From contig NZ_CP120742.1 in NCBI RefSeq assembly GCF_029581275.1, positions 6,820,501 to 6,884,500 of the forward strand: 64,000 bases of DNA. Direction: 5' to 3'. A program made the position numbers and the translations under genes. Under the pieces are notes generated by a model. It did no database searches and was not told the DNA's origin. It saw nothing but the letters and a program-made list of their open reading frames with translations. The stretch comes from Micromonospora sp. WMMD1155 (GTDB taxonomy: Bacteria > Actinomycetota > Actinomycetes > Mycobacteriales > Micromonosporaceae). Position 1 is the first letter of the stretch. Each line of letters begins with the position of its first letter. Below are positions 26,301 to 34,448 of this stretch, piece after piece.

Positions 26301-28919
26301 GAGCCGGGCGCGCTCCGACTTCGGCGTGGCCGGGTCCTTGGCGAGCGCCGCGGCCATGTTGCCGATGCCGTAGTCGTTGATGAAGCCCTCCAAGGCCCAC
26401 GACACCGACTCGCCCGTGGAGGTGGGCGTGTAGCCGAGGAACAGGGAGGTCTCGATGCCCTTGCGGCCGACCGCGCTGCGCCCGGAGGCGACGGTCGCGT
26501 CCTTGACCGCCGCGTCGTACGCCGCGAGCGGGTCGGGCAGCTTGACCCCGGTGAGGTACGCCTGGGCCAGGGCCACGTTGGCGCTCGTGCCGGTCATCAG
26601 GTCGGCGTAGCCGGGAGACGACCAGCGGGCGATCCAGCCACCGTCACGGTAGTGCTGGACGAACCCGTCGGAGATCTTCGCGGCGACGTCCGGGTACAGC
26701 AGCGCGTAGGCGGGCCACACGGTGCGGTAGGTGTCCCAGAAGCCGTTGTTGACGTAGATCTGCCCGTCGACGATCTTCGCGCCGGTCTGGGTGGGCGTCG
26801 ACGCGCCGGTGGGCGCGGAGACGGGGCTCGCGTACTGCCAGCGCGGCGCGGCGGCGGTGCCGGTGTTCTCCGACTGCGAGTTCGGGTAGAGGTTCAGCCG
26901 GTACAGGTTGGAGTACATCGTGACCAGCTGCGGTTCGGTGGCCCCGCGCACCTCGACCCGGCCGAGCCGGTCCTTCCAGGCTGCCGTCGCGGCGGCGTGG
27001 ACCTGGTCGAAGCTCCTACCGGTGACCTCCAGGTCGAGGTTGCGGCGGGCCTGGTCGACGGAGAGGAACGACGTCGCGAGGCGCATCGTCACCTCCCGGG
27101 TGGTGGAGACGTCGAAGGTGGCCGAGGTCGCGCTCGATGCCGTCGGCGTCCGGTCGAAGGATCCCGCCACGAACATGCGGCTACGGCCGGCGGACAGACC
27201 GCTTCCGTTGTCCACCCAGCCGGTGAGGGTGCCGTCCGTGCCGATGGTGAACGTGCCGTTGTAGAAGACGAGGCTGCCGGTCGCCTGCCCGGTCGGGAAG
27301 GTGAACCGCATGATCCCGGCGTGGTCGGTCGGCGACATCTCCGCGACGAGGCCGTTCTGCAGCGTGACCCGGTAGAGGTCCGGCCGGGCGATCTCGTCGT
27401 CGTGGTCGAAGGCGAGCGCGCGGCCGGCCGGTTGACCGGTCAGGGAGCCGCCGCCGACGACCGGCATCACCGACATCTGGTTGCGGTCACCCATCCACGG
27501 GCTCGGCTCGTGGGAGATCGCGAGGCCCTGCAACATGGGCAGGTTGGCCTCGTTGTTGACCCGGTGGTACTCGTACTCCCACGAGTTGGAGGTGGCGTCG
27601 GTGACCGGGGTGAAGAAGTTGAACCCGTTCGGCACGGCGGTGATCGGCAGGTTGTTGCCGCGGGAGAAACCGCTCGTCGAGTTGGTGCCGCGTCGGGTGT
27701 CGACGTAGTTGGTCAGCTTCGAGCCGTCGATCGACGGCGGCGTGGCCGTCAGCTCGATGTCGTCGAGCCAGCCCTGGAACTGGGTGTCACCGGTGGCCTG
27801 CGGGTTGTCGTACGCGAGCAGGATCCGGTCGATCGTCTTGCCGCGAGCGACGGTGCCGAGGTCGGCCTGCACCAGGTTCCACTGGTCGGCGAAGAGCACC
27901 TTCGAGGCGCCCTGACCGGCCGGGGTGAGCGGGTATCCGTGCTGGTCGACAGGGGAGCGTCCACTCAGGTAGCTGCCGTCGGTGAAGTGCAGGTCGACGG
28001 CGGCGTAGGTGGACGGGTACCGGGCGTTCCCGGCGGTGAACTCCGGGAAGATCTTGTAGGACAGTCGGGTCTTCGGCCCCACCGGGACGTTGACGTCGAA
28101 CAGCTTGTTGGTGGCGTACGAGCGGCCGTCGCCCTGGGCACCGCCGGAGTAGCGCAGCGCGGCGAGGCCGGTGAACCCGGCGTCCGGCTTCGTGGTGTAG
28201 CCGCCGTTCGGGCCGGCGGTGGCCTCGCTGACCATCGGGGTGGCCGGTGGGTGGACGTCCGAGCCGTCGCTGACGTTCCAGTCGGCGAGTTGCAGCAGGT
28301 CGTCGCCGGAGTTCGCGGTGACGTTCAGCCGGTAGTACGCGTAGGCGGTCGTGTTGGTGACGCTGTAGCGGTTGGTGGCGAACCGGCCGCCGAACTTCTC
28401 ACCGGAGCGCTTGTCCAGGTCGGTCCACGACGTGCCGTCGGTCGACCCCTGCACGACGAAGTCCTTGGGGTCGCGGCTCGGCGCGTCGTTGGCCGAGGTC
28501 AGCGAGTAGCGCTTGACCGTCACCGGCTCGGCGAACCGGTAGGTCACCCAGCCGGTCGTCTGGAACACGAGCCACTTGGTCGAGGAGTCGTCGTCGGCGA
28601 GGTTCGCGGCGATCTCGCGGGGTTGGTACTCGTCGCTCGCGGTCACCGCGCTGACCTGACCGAGCAGGCTGCCGGGCAGCGTGGCGACGGTGCCGCTCAG
28701 GTTCGCCTGGATCGGCTTGCCGTTCGGGCCGACCTCCACCGTGCTGGTGGCGGGCTGCGGGTCGGCGGTCTCGAACGAGGAGCTGAAGTCGCCCGGCGTG
28801 GCCGCGGGAGCGGCGTTGGCCAGGGGTGCGGCCACGAGCAGCCCGAGCGGCAGCAGGACGGCTGTCGTCGCGGCGACCAGGCGGGGAGACAGGGGACGTG
28901 CAGGGGGGCGATGTGACAT
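23307..28919 (-). CDS. secreted multidomain GH92 alpha-mannosidase
   Basis: This 1870-residue secreted enzyme has a signal peptide ending near LANAAPAA. An F5/8-type discoidin-like domain (about 50-220) precedes a jelly-roll segment. The GH92 catalytic part runs from about 395 (YVDTRRGTNSTSGFSRGNNLPITAVPNG is split by the domain start) to about 1130, with the family motif GDEDNGEMSSWYILSSMG. A second F5/8-like domain (about 1190-1310), two PKD-like repeats (WGDGT motifs) flanking another beta domain, and two C-terminal Ig/TIG-like repeats follow. GH92 enzymes remove alpha-mannose from N-glycans or yeast mannan using calcium. A LacI-type site lies 80 bases upstream. The opposite strand also has a long open frame, judged a shadow. 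Confidence 0.9.
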   Translation of the reverse strand: MSHRPPARPLSPRLVAATTAVLLPLGLLVAAPLANAAPAATPGDFSSSFETADPQPATSTVEVGPNGKPIQANLSGTVATLPGSLLGQVSAVTASDEYQPREIAANLADDDSSTKWLVFQTTGWVTYRFAEPVTVKRYSLTSANDAPSRDPKDFVVQGSTDGTSWTDLDKRSGEKFGGRFATNRYSVTNTTAYAYYRLNVTANSGDDLLQLADWNVSDGSDVHPPATPMVSEATAGPNGGYTTKPDAGFTGLAALRYSGGAQGDGRSYATNKLFDVNVPVGPKTRLSYKIFPEFTAGNARYPSTYAAVDLHFTDGSYLSGRSPVDQHGYPLTPAGQGASKVLFADQWNLVQADLGTVARGKTIDRILLAYDNPQATGDTQFQGWLDDIELTATPPSIDGSKLTNYVDTRRGTNSTSGFSRGNNLPITAVPNGFNFFTPVTDATSNSWEYEYHRVNNEANLPMLQGLAISHEPSPWMGDRNQMSVMPVVGGGSLTGQPAGRALAFDHDDEIARPDLYRVTLQNGLVAEMSPTDHAGIMRFTFPTGQATGSLVFYNGTFTIGTDGTLTGWVDNGSGLSAGRSRMFVAGSFDRTPTASSATSATFDVSTTREVTMRLATSFLSVDQARRNLDLEVTGRSFDQVHAAATAAWKDRLGRVEVRGATEPQLVTMYSNLYRLNLYPNSQSENTGTAAAPRWQYASPVSAPTGASTPTQTGAKIVDGQIYVNNGFWDTYRTVWPAYALLYPDVAAKISDGFVQHYRDGGWIARWSSPGYADLMTGTSANVALAQAYLTGVKLPDPLAAYDAAVKDATVASGRSAVGRKGIETSLFLGYTPTSTGESVSWALEGFINDYGIGNMAAALAKDPATPKSERARLKEESRYFLERARNYVHLFDPKTKLFQGRDAAGDFLAGDPLDWGGVYTETNGWNFAFTAQQDGQGLANLFGGRQALRDKLDTFFSTPENADRPGGYGGIIHEMVEARAVRMGQLGMSNQPSHHIPYMYNFAGAPAKTQAAVREILRRLYVGSEIGQGYLGDEDNGEMSSWYILSSMGIYPLQAGSAEWTIGSPQFTRMTVRRPTGDIVVNAPANSTRNIYVQDVKVNGKKQHGLSVDVAALAKGGTIDFQMGPDPSSWGGGKKDAPPSLTKGEDAPKPLQDTTGPGLGTATATGGQDASKLFDDSSTTQLTFASATPQITWADRGGKQKPTYYTVTSGAAAGDPADWRLQGSNDGLTWTTVDSRSDQVFRWRNQTRPYSIDKPGRFAQFRLAVTKTVGAAQTNLAEIELLAGGDLTIGGGDITVTAEGTVHATSGVPVSVPLASVTGGSADGYRATIDWGDGTPVTEGTLTLSSRAVYRVGGSHTYATPGYHQADVTVTDGESQSSATVGVEVAYAPTSGLTAAFDTVCIGDEGALAADCDAKSWAYSRAALTAGGAIQGQRQQVPGTALQFTLPVIPPGQPDNATGNGATVVLDLPADARNISFIGAGTQGDQSTTGTATFSDGSTAGIPIQFSDWTLGGNANGTPSYGNIVVAKTAYRLHGTSRDGAQPFLFATAPYHVPAGKTLVSVTLPTQTGDPRSAGRIHVFAVANDGTPAPVLTTDAPKDQTATAGKALTADLGAVTGGVPGTTGYRARVQWGDGTAPDDVTIDASGAMSGQHTYTRDGTYPVHVTAWDTQSSRTESFTVTVARGGSQPAIALSTSGSVTTGGAITVDGSGFAAGEQVTVSVGTDPSRTTKVAASAKGTVRVSVPTSDDAQPGRYAVTATGASSGTPATATVQVTEPAQARTYQPRVVLLTASGPRATAITVDGSGFVPNEVVTVAFGEGVAVSTLRANGDGVISGATVSVPGAAKPGATSVTLTGATSATKVSRPFTVTG

Positions 28920-28998
28920 GAGGGACGGTGCCTTTCGACTCGAACCGGTCGAGTACGTCGAAGGTCGGGGCGGTGTGGAGCGTGCGGTGATCAGGCCC

Positions 28999-29012
28999 TG
29001 ACATCGTTGTCA
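28999..29012. promoter_or_regulatory. LacI-type operator upstream of GH92
   Basis: TGACATCGTTGTCA has TGACA/TGTCA arms around a central CG and one mismatched pair. It lies 80 bases before the mannosidase start. The first ten bases also occur near 20081, upstream of the sugar importer. A TTGACA on the minus strand near 29088 could be the -35 of the mannosidase promoter. Confidence 0.5.
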
Positions 29013-29111
29013 TTCCGGTCGGCGAGCAACGACGGTCGGAGCGGTGAACTGTTCGCTGATAGTTCCGGTCGCACCACGGCCCTGTCAACGGGTTGCCCCC
29101 GGCGACGCGTA

Positions 29112-29191
29112 CCGGGCCTCGAGGCCGCGGGTGATTCCGCTGTGGCATCCAGCTGCCACAGCGGAATCAGGCGGTGGACGCCGAGGCCCGG
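29112..29191. terminator. nested inverted repeats after the chitinase gene
   Basis: A 16-bp perfect stem (29132-29147 with 29154-29169, loop TCCAGC) is enclosed by a second 10-bp perfect stem (29112-29121 with 29182-29191). It begins six bases after the chitinase stop on that strand. The inner stem is a strong terminator; the outer stem makes an unusually large double hairpin. Confidence 0.75.
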
Positions 29192-29196
29192 CCGGA

Positions 29197-30276
29197 TCAG
29201 CAGTAGAGGTTGGCTCCGGCCGACACACCGAGGATGCCGACGAACTGCTGGTACCTGGTGACGCGGCTCTGCACCTGGGCGGGGTTACCGCCGTTGCACT
29301 CGATCGAGCCGTTGATGCTGCGGATGGTCTGGCCGAACCCGGCCCCGGTGACCATCGCGTTGTGGGCGGTCATGGTGCCCGGCCCGTTCTGGGTCATCCA
29401 GTACCAGATCCCGGTCTTCCAGGCCACCGCGGCATCGTTCTGCACCAGCCAGGGGTTGGTCAGCAGGGGCAGGTTGAGCGCGATACCGGCGGCGTTGTAG
29501 TTGAAGTTCCAGCTGAGCTGGATCGGCCCGCGCCCGTAGTAGGCCGCCTGCCCGGCCGGGCAGCCGTACGACTGGTTGGGGTCGCAGTAGTGCGGGTAGT
29601 TCGCCGTGTTCTGCTCGACGATGTGCACGAGCCCACCGGTCTCGTGGTAGACGTTCGCCAGGAACGCGGCGGCCTCCTGACGTTGCACGGTGGCGCTGCC
29701 GCTCTTCGCGAACGCCGGGTAGGCGCTGAGCGCGGCGACGAGCCCGGAGTAGGTGTAGAAGGAGTTGCGACCCGGGAACATCTGGTTGAACTGCGCCTCG
29801 GTGACCACGAAGCCTCCCGGGTTGGTGGGCGGCGGGGTGGTCGGCGGCTGACCGCCACAGGTGTACGGCTCCCAGTACCAGGTGCTGACGACCGGGTCGT
29901 ACCCGGGATTGTCGTGCTCGGCGACGTAGTAGAGACCGTTGGTGTACCGCACGATCGCCCCGGCGGCGTACCAGGTGCCGGCGACCCAGTTCGGGTGGTT
30001 GCAGGTGCCTCCGGTGGGTGGCGTGGCGCCTCCCCCGCACGCTCCGAGATCCTCCCAGACGCCCGTCGTCCCGGGCGGCGCCTCGTTCTGGGTCCACCAC
30101 TTGGCTCGGTAGTTGCGACCGTTGCGGGAGACCTGGGCGTCTCCCCAGTAGACGGCGGATGCCTGCCACGCTGCCGAGCAGGCCGCCGCCGACGCGGCGG
30201 TCGGCGGGATGACCGCGACGAACGCGCCGGCGACGACCAGTGCCGCCAGCGCGACGAGCGCGCGCAGTCTCGTCAT
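29197..30276 (-). CDS. secreted family 19 chitinase with two chitin-binding modules
   Basis: This 359-residue endochitinase has a signal peptide ending near ASAAAC. Two CBM5/12-type modules follow, about residues 32-77 (WQASAVYWGDAQVSRNG, AKWWTQNEAP) and 92-140 (WVAGTWYAAGAIVRYTNGLYY). After a Pro/Thr linker comes the GH19 catalytic domain (about 155-359) with the proton-donor glutamate in VYHETGG and the substrate segment YYGRGPIQLSWNFNYN. It hydrolyses chitin in fungal walls or arthropod debris. The ATG at 30276 has a strong AAGGAGTGATCCC site. It is divergent from a chitin-deacetylase-like gene, suggesting joint control. Confidence 0.93.
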   Translation of the reverse strand: MTRLRALVALAALVVAGAFVAVIPPTAASAAACSAAWQASAVYWGDAQVSRNGRNYRAKWWTQNEAPPGTTGVWEDLGACGGGATPPTGGTCNHPNWVAGTWYAAGAIVRYTNGLYYVAEHDNPGYDPVVSTWYWEPYTCGGQPPTTPPPTNPGGFVVTEAQFNQMFPGRNSFYTYSGLVAALSAYPAFAKSGSATVQRQEAAAFLANVYHETGGLVHIVEQNTANYPHYCDPNQSYGCPAGQAAYYGRGPIQLSWNFNYNAAGIALNLPLLTNPWLVQNDAAVAWKTGIWYWMTQNGPGTMTAHNAMVTGAGFGQTIRSINGSIECNGGNPAQVQSRVTRYQQFVGILGVSAGANLYC

Positions 30277-30733
30277 GGGATCACTCCTTCCTGGTGTTCC
30301 ATCGGCCGGAATCCAGCCGGGTATCGATGGGAGTGACTGTAACATCTTCTGTTCACACTCTTTACTGTTTCTGGCGAGACCGCTGAGCCGGTCGCCGAGG
30401 GTCGCGCCACATCGACGCCGGTATTTCCGGCTTCCTTCCGGATCATCGGGCGACGAATCAACCGGCGATCGCGGGCCGGCTGTCGACGCGCAGGAATGCC
30501 CGTCGGTCAGACATGCAGCGCACCGACCTTGTCGATGCGGCACGACCCTCGCTGATGCGTTTCGGAGCCGTTCCGGAAGTTGTTGACGCGTTGGAATTCT
30601 CGCTGTAATACTCCGATCCATCGAGGTCGATGCGAACCACGTCGGTCGGCATGACCTCCCCACTCATCCACACCCGTCCGGACCGTGCTGCCCACGCAGC
30701 GGGCGCGGCCGGGCCTGCGCGAAGGGGCACCAG
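30277..30733. promoter_or_regulatory. divergent regulatory region of chitinase and deacetylase genes
   Basis: This 457-base region has no gene. The side next to the chitinase (30325-30375) is AT-rich, with repeated GTTCAC/GTAACA-like strings that could be promoter or operator elements. I do not find the TGGTCTAGACCA-type direct repeats known from Streptomyces chitinase promoters. The deacetylase promoter lies at 30583-30611. Confidence 0.45.
30583..30611 (+). promoter_or_regulatory. strong sigma-70-type promoter of the deacetylase gene
   Basis: TTGACG (30583-30588), a 17-bp spacer and TAATAC (30606-30611) lie about 120 bases before the deacetylase start. This is among the best consensus promoters in the window. 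Confidence 0.6.
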
Positions 30734-31759
30734 ATGAGCAGGCTCTTCCCCCGCACGGCCCTGTGGTCGAGGCGGTTGCGCGCGGCGCTCGCCGTCCTCG
30801 CCACCGCCGTCGCGATGTGCGGCGTCGTCCTCGCGGCCACCTCGACGCCGTCGAACGCCGCCACCTGCAACGGGTACGTCGGCCTCACCTTCGACGACGG
30901 CCCCACCGGCAGCACCGGCGCACTGCTGAACGTGCTGCGCAGCAACGGCGTACGGGCCACCATGTTCAACGTCGGGCAGAACGTCCAGAACAACCGCTCG
31001 GCCGCTCAGGCACAGGTCGCGGCCGGCATGTGGGTCGCCAACCACAGCTGGAACCACGCGCACATGACCTCGATGAGCCAGTCGCAGATGCAGTCGGACC
31101 TGTCCCAGACCAGCTCGGCGATCCAGTCGGCGACCGGCAGCCGGCCGGTGTTGTTCCGGCCTCCGTACGGGGAGACCAACTCGACGCTCCAGTCCGTCGC
31201 GTCCTCGCTCGGCATGCGGCAGGTGTTGTGGGACGTGGACTCGCAGGACTGGAACGGGGCCGGCGTCAGCCAGATCGTCGCCAACGCGAGCCGCCTGCAG
31301 GCCGGTCAGGTCATCCTCATGCACGACGGGATCCAGAACACCCGCGACGCGATCCCGCAGATCGTGGCCAACCTGACCAGCCGCAACCTGTGCCCCGGCA
31401 TGATCTCACCGTCCACCGGGCGGGCCGTCGCGCCGGACGGCACGACCCCGCCGCCCGACGGCGGCACCCCACCCCCCACCGGCGGTAGCTGCACCGCGAC
31501 GGCGACGACAACGAACGTCTGGGGCGACCGGTACAACACGTCGGTGACGGTCAGCGGCGCCAACACGTGGACGGTGGTGGTGGCACTGACCTCCCCGCAG
31601 CGGGTCTCCACCATCTGGAACGGCACCGCCACCTGGGACAGCAGCGGAACCGTCATGACCATGCGGTCCAACGGCAGCGGCAACACCTTCGGCTTCACCA
31701 CGATGACCAACGGCAACAGCAGCGCCCGCCCGCAGATCCGCTCCTGCACCTCCGGCTGA
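30734..31759 (+). CDS. secreted CE4 polysaccharide deacetylase with CBM2
   Basis: This 341-residue secreted esterase has a signal peptide up to about SNAATC. The NodB domain (about 48-225) shows all five CE4 motifs: TFDDGP, the zinc-binding HSWNH, RPPYGETN, DVDSQDW and ILMHDG. A Pro/Gly/Thr linker (about 235-252) leads to a C-terminal CBM2-like domain (CTATATTTNVWGDRYN to the final Cys). CE4 enzymes deacetylate chitin, chito-oligomers or xylan. The divergent GH19 chitinase favours a chitin substrate, though an acetyl-xylan esterase is possible. It is followed by a 15-bp terminator. Confidence 0.9.
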   Translation: MSRLFPRTALWSRRLRAALAVLATAVAMCGVVLAATSTPSNAATCNGYVGLTFDDGPTGSTGALLNVLRSNGVRATMFNVGQNVQNNRSAAQAQVAAGMWVANHSWNHAHMTSMSQSQMQSDLSQTSSAIQSATGSRPVLFRPPYGETNSTLQSVASSLGMRQVLWDVDSQDWNGAGVSQIVANASRLQAGQVILMHDGIQNTRDAIPQIVANLTSRNLCPGMISPSTGRAVAPDGTTPPPDGGTPPPTGGSCTATATTTNVWGDRYNTSVTVSGANTWTVVVALTSPQRVSTIWNGTATWDSSGTVMTMRSNGSGNTFGFTTMTNGNSSARPQIRSCTSG

Positions 31760-31776
31760 CACCGCCGGGGCGAGAC

Positions 31777-31811
31777 GTGCGCGGCGGGTGCGCCCGGCAC
31801 CCGCCGCGCAC
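31777..31811. terminator. 15-bp terminator hairpin after the deacetylase
   Basis: Bases 31777-31791 (GTGCGCGGCGGGTGC) pair exactly with 31797-31811 around a five-base loop, 18 bases after the deacetylase stop. Confidence 0.8.
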
Positions 31812-31855
31812 CGCGCACTCCATGACGCCGAGCGGATGCCACTAGCCTGCACGTC

Positions 31856-32794
31856 ATGCGACACACCCTCACGCCGGGGGACGGCACCCTGCACGGCCAC
31901 TTCTCCCCCGACTTCCCACCCGTGCTCACCATCGACCCGGGCGACACCGTCACCTACCGCACCCTGGACTGCTGGTGGTCGGCCGGCCCGTACCCCGGCG
32001 GACCGAACCGGGAGCGCCCCCGGGTCGCGCAGCATCGCCCCGACCACGGACACGCGTTGATCGGTCCGGTCGCCGTCCGCGGTGCGCGCGCCGGTCAAAC
32101 CCTCGCGGTCCGCATCGACGCGGTCGTGCCGGCCGCCTGGGGGACCACCGTCGCCGGCGGTTGGCCGAGCGACTTCAACAAGCACTACGGCGTCGAGGAA
32201 CAGCCGGTGGTGCACGCCTGGACGCTGGACCCGGTGACGATGACGGGCCGCAACCAGCACGGCCACACGGTCGCCCTGCGGCCCTTCATGGGGGTGCTCG
32301 GCATGCCACCGTCCGAGCCGGGACGTCACTCGACCATCCCACCGCGCCCCTGCGGCGGAAACCTGGACTGCAGGGACCTCACCGCCGGCAGCACCCTGTT
32401 CCTGCCGATCCCGGTGGACGGCGCGCTGTTCTCGGTCGGCGACGGGCACGCCGCACAGGGCGACGGTGAGGTCGGCGGCACCGCGATCGAGTGCCCGATG
32501 GACGAGGTGACGTTGACGCTCGACGTCCGGGACGACTTTCCGCTCAGCGGCCCGGTGGCACGCACCCCGGACGCGTGGTTGACCCTGGGCGTCGGTGCGT
32601 CCCTCGACGACGCCACGTTCACCGCACTGGACTCGATGTTGACCCTGATGCAACGTCTGCACGGGCTCAGCCGCGCGGACGCGGTGGCGCTGGCCAGCAT
32701 CGCGGTCGACGTCCGGGTGACCCAGATCGTGAACCAGACCGTCGGCGCGCACGCGGTGCTGCGCGACGACGCGCTGGGCCGACCCGGGCGGTGA
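31856..32794 (+). CDS. acetamidase/formamidase family protein
   Basis: This 312-residue enzyme of the FmdA/AmdA family hydrolyses short amides such as acetamide or formamide to ammonia and acid. Typical segments are FSPDFPPVLTIDPGDTV, the glycine-rich middle (GGNLDCRDLTAGSTLFLP) and the metal/catalytic stretch SVGDGHAAQGDGEV, followed by ECPMDEVTL. The ATG at 31856 lies seven bases after a TAGCCT -10-like box, so a leaderless transcript is likely. It is monocistronic, 115 bases before the WGR-domain gene. Next to chitin-degrading genes it may help use acetamide-type products, but that link is speculative. Confidence 0.88.
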   Translation: MRHTLTPGDGTLHGHFSPDFPPVLTIDPGDTVTYRTLDCWWSAGPYPGGPNRERPRVAQHRPDHGHALIGPVAVRGARAGQTLAVRIDAVVPAAWGTTVAGGWPSDFNKHYGVEEQPVVHAWTLDPVTMTGRNQHGHTVALRPFMGVLGMPPSEPGRHSTIPPRPCGGNLDCRDLTAGSTLFLPIPVDGALFSVGDGHAAQGDGEVGGTAIECPMDEVTLTLDVRDDFPLSGPVARTPDAWLTLGVGASLDDATFTALDSMLTLMQRLHGLSRADAVALASIAVDVRVTQIVNQTVGAHAVLRDDALGRPGR

Positions 32795-32909
32795 CCACGC
32801 GTCGGCGCCGACCACGGTGGGCCGGTTCTGTCGGGGGCGGTCGCTAGCGTGTGGTCACTGTCGCCGCGCCGGCCACGTCGGGCCGGTAGCTGACCCTCGG
32901 AGGCCACCC

Positions 32910-34328
32910 ATGTCCCAGGAGACGACCTACCTCGAACTGTCCGAAGTGGACGGTGCACACAAGTTCTACGAGGTCATCGTCGACAACGCCACGCTGACCG
33001 TGCGCTACGGCCGGATCGGCGACCAGGGGCAGGTCAAGGCGAGCGCCTACCCGGACAACGCCCGCGCCCGAGCGGCCGCGGCGAAGAAGATCGGCGAGAA
33101 GATCCGCAAGGGGTACGCGCCGGCCGTGCCGGGTGTCCGACAGAAGCGCTCCGTCTCCCGGCGGCAGATCGTCAGCACCCGCTCGACCGCACACACCGCC
33201 CCGGTGCTCTGGCGCTACGACTCCGGCGCCCCCGCCTTCGGCATCTTCGTCGACGGCGAGCACTGCATGGTCGGCAACGAGCACGGCGTGATCACCACTC
33301 TCGACCACGACGCCCGGGTGCGCAGTCAGGTGCGTCTGCCCGACGGGGTGAAGTGCATCGTCGCCGACGACGCGTGGGTCTACGCCGGCTGCGACGACGG
33401 CAACGTCTACGACCTGTCCGGCAAGGTGCCCCGGGTGGCGTACGCGATCGCTCCCGAGATCGACATCTACTGGCTGGACATCCACGACGGCGTCCTGGGT
33501 GTCTCCGACGCCGACGGCGGAATCACCGCCGTCGACCACGAGGACGAGTTCCTGTGGCGCAGGCCCGGTCGGGGGCGCTCGGCCTGGATGGTGCGGTGCG
33601 ACCGCGACGCGATCTACCACGGTCATTCGCAGGGGGTGACCGGCTACGAGTGGCGCACCGGCAGCGAGTTGTGGCACACCAGGACCGGCTCGGTGCTCTT
33701 CGGCTGGCAGGAGGACGGCAGTGTGTTCGCCGGGACGAGCACCCGTGAGGTGGTACGCCTGTCCAAGTCGGGTCGCCACGAGCGCACCTATCGCTGCGAC
33801 GCCCCGGTGTTCTCCTGCGCGACCGCCGAGGGCGGTCGGTACGTCTTCGCCGGCGACAGCCAGTCCTCGATTTACTGCTTCGACGCGGACGGCACCCGGT
33901 TGTGGAAGCTCGGCACCGGCTGCGGCTCGGCGTACTCGATGCAGTACCACGACGACCGCCTCTACGTCGTCACCACCGGCGGCCACCTGGCCTGCATCGA
34001 CGCGAGCGAGCCGGCGATCCGCGCAGCGCAGGCCGGTGACGTGCCCGAGGTACGCGACATCAAGGCACCCCGCCAAGCCCCGCGACCGGTGCAGCCGACA
34101 GTCGTGGAGGTCACCAGTGAGCTCGGCGGTGGCGTGGTGGTGCAGTGCCTGGACGACCGGGGGCGGTTGCGGGTCCAGGTGCTCTCCGACGGCTATCGAC
34201 GCGACTGGTCCGTGCAGTTCCCCAAGGGCATCCGCGAGCCGGGTGCCCGCTACCTGGTGACCGAGGTCCGCGAGTCCAGCCGTGGCGGGTTCTACCGGGC
34301 TTTCGGCGACATCCGCCGGCTGGGCTGA
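32910..34328 (+). CDS. WGR-domain protein with PQQ/WD-like beta-propeller
   Basis: Residues 1-75 form a WGR domain (FYEVIVDNATLTVRYGRIGDQGQ, then AAAKKIGEKIRKGY), a fold known from poly(ADP-ribose) polymerases and MolR-type proteins, where it touches nucleic acid. Residues about 95-385 form repeated blade motifs with alternating W and D/G turns (HCMVGNEHGVITTL, YAGCDDGNVYDL, GVLGVSDADGGITAV, VFAGDSQSSIYCF), consistent with a propeller. A short C-terminal domain follows. There is no signal peptide, so it is cytoplasmic. Its function is unknown; nucleic-acid binding by the WGR part is inferred from the family. The start has a CGGAGG site. Confidence 0.8.
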   Translation: MSQETTYLELSEVDGAHKFYEVIVDNATLTVRYGRIGDQGQVKASAYPDNARARAAAAKKIGEKIRKGYAPAVPGVRQKRSVSRRQIVSTRSTAHTAPVLWRYDSGAPAFGIFVDGEHCMVGNEHGVITTLDHDARVRSQVRLPDGVKCIVADDAWVYAGCDDGNVYDLSGKVPRVAYAIAPEIDIYWLDIHDGVLGVSDADGGITAVDHEDEFLWRRPGRGRSAWMVRCDRDAIYHGHSQGVTGYEWRTGSELWHTRTGSVLFGWQEDGSVFAGTSTREVVRLSKSGRHERTYRCDAPVFSCATAEGGRYVFAGDSQSSIYCFDADGTRLWKLGTGCGSAYSMQYHDDRLYVVTTGGHLACIDASEPAIRAAQAGDVPEVRDIKAPRQAPRPVQPTVVEVTSELGGGVVVQCLDDRGRLRVQVLSDGYRRDWSVQFPKGIREPGARYLVTEVRESSRGGFYRAFGDIRRLG

Positions 34329-34448
34329 CGCATGGTCGCGGGTGCCGTCCCGGCCGGGGGCGGCACCGCCCTCGGGCGGGCGGTGACGCGTCCGCCACGC
34401 TGGGCGGCTGGCCCGTCCGCGCCCGGCCGGGCTCGGTAGCCTGGGGCC

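Noticed and set aside
23253..28916. A plus-strand open frame of 1887 codons antisense to the GH92 gene
   Set aside because: It mirrors the mannosidase almost end to end, lacks stop codons because of third-position GC bias, is Arg/Val/Gly-rich with no domain, and has no ribosome-binding site.
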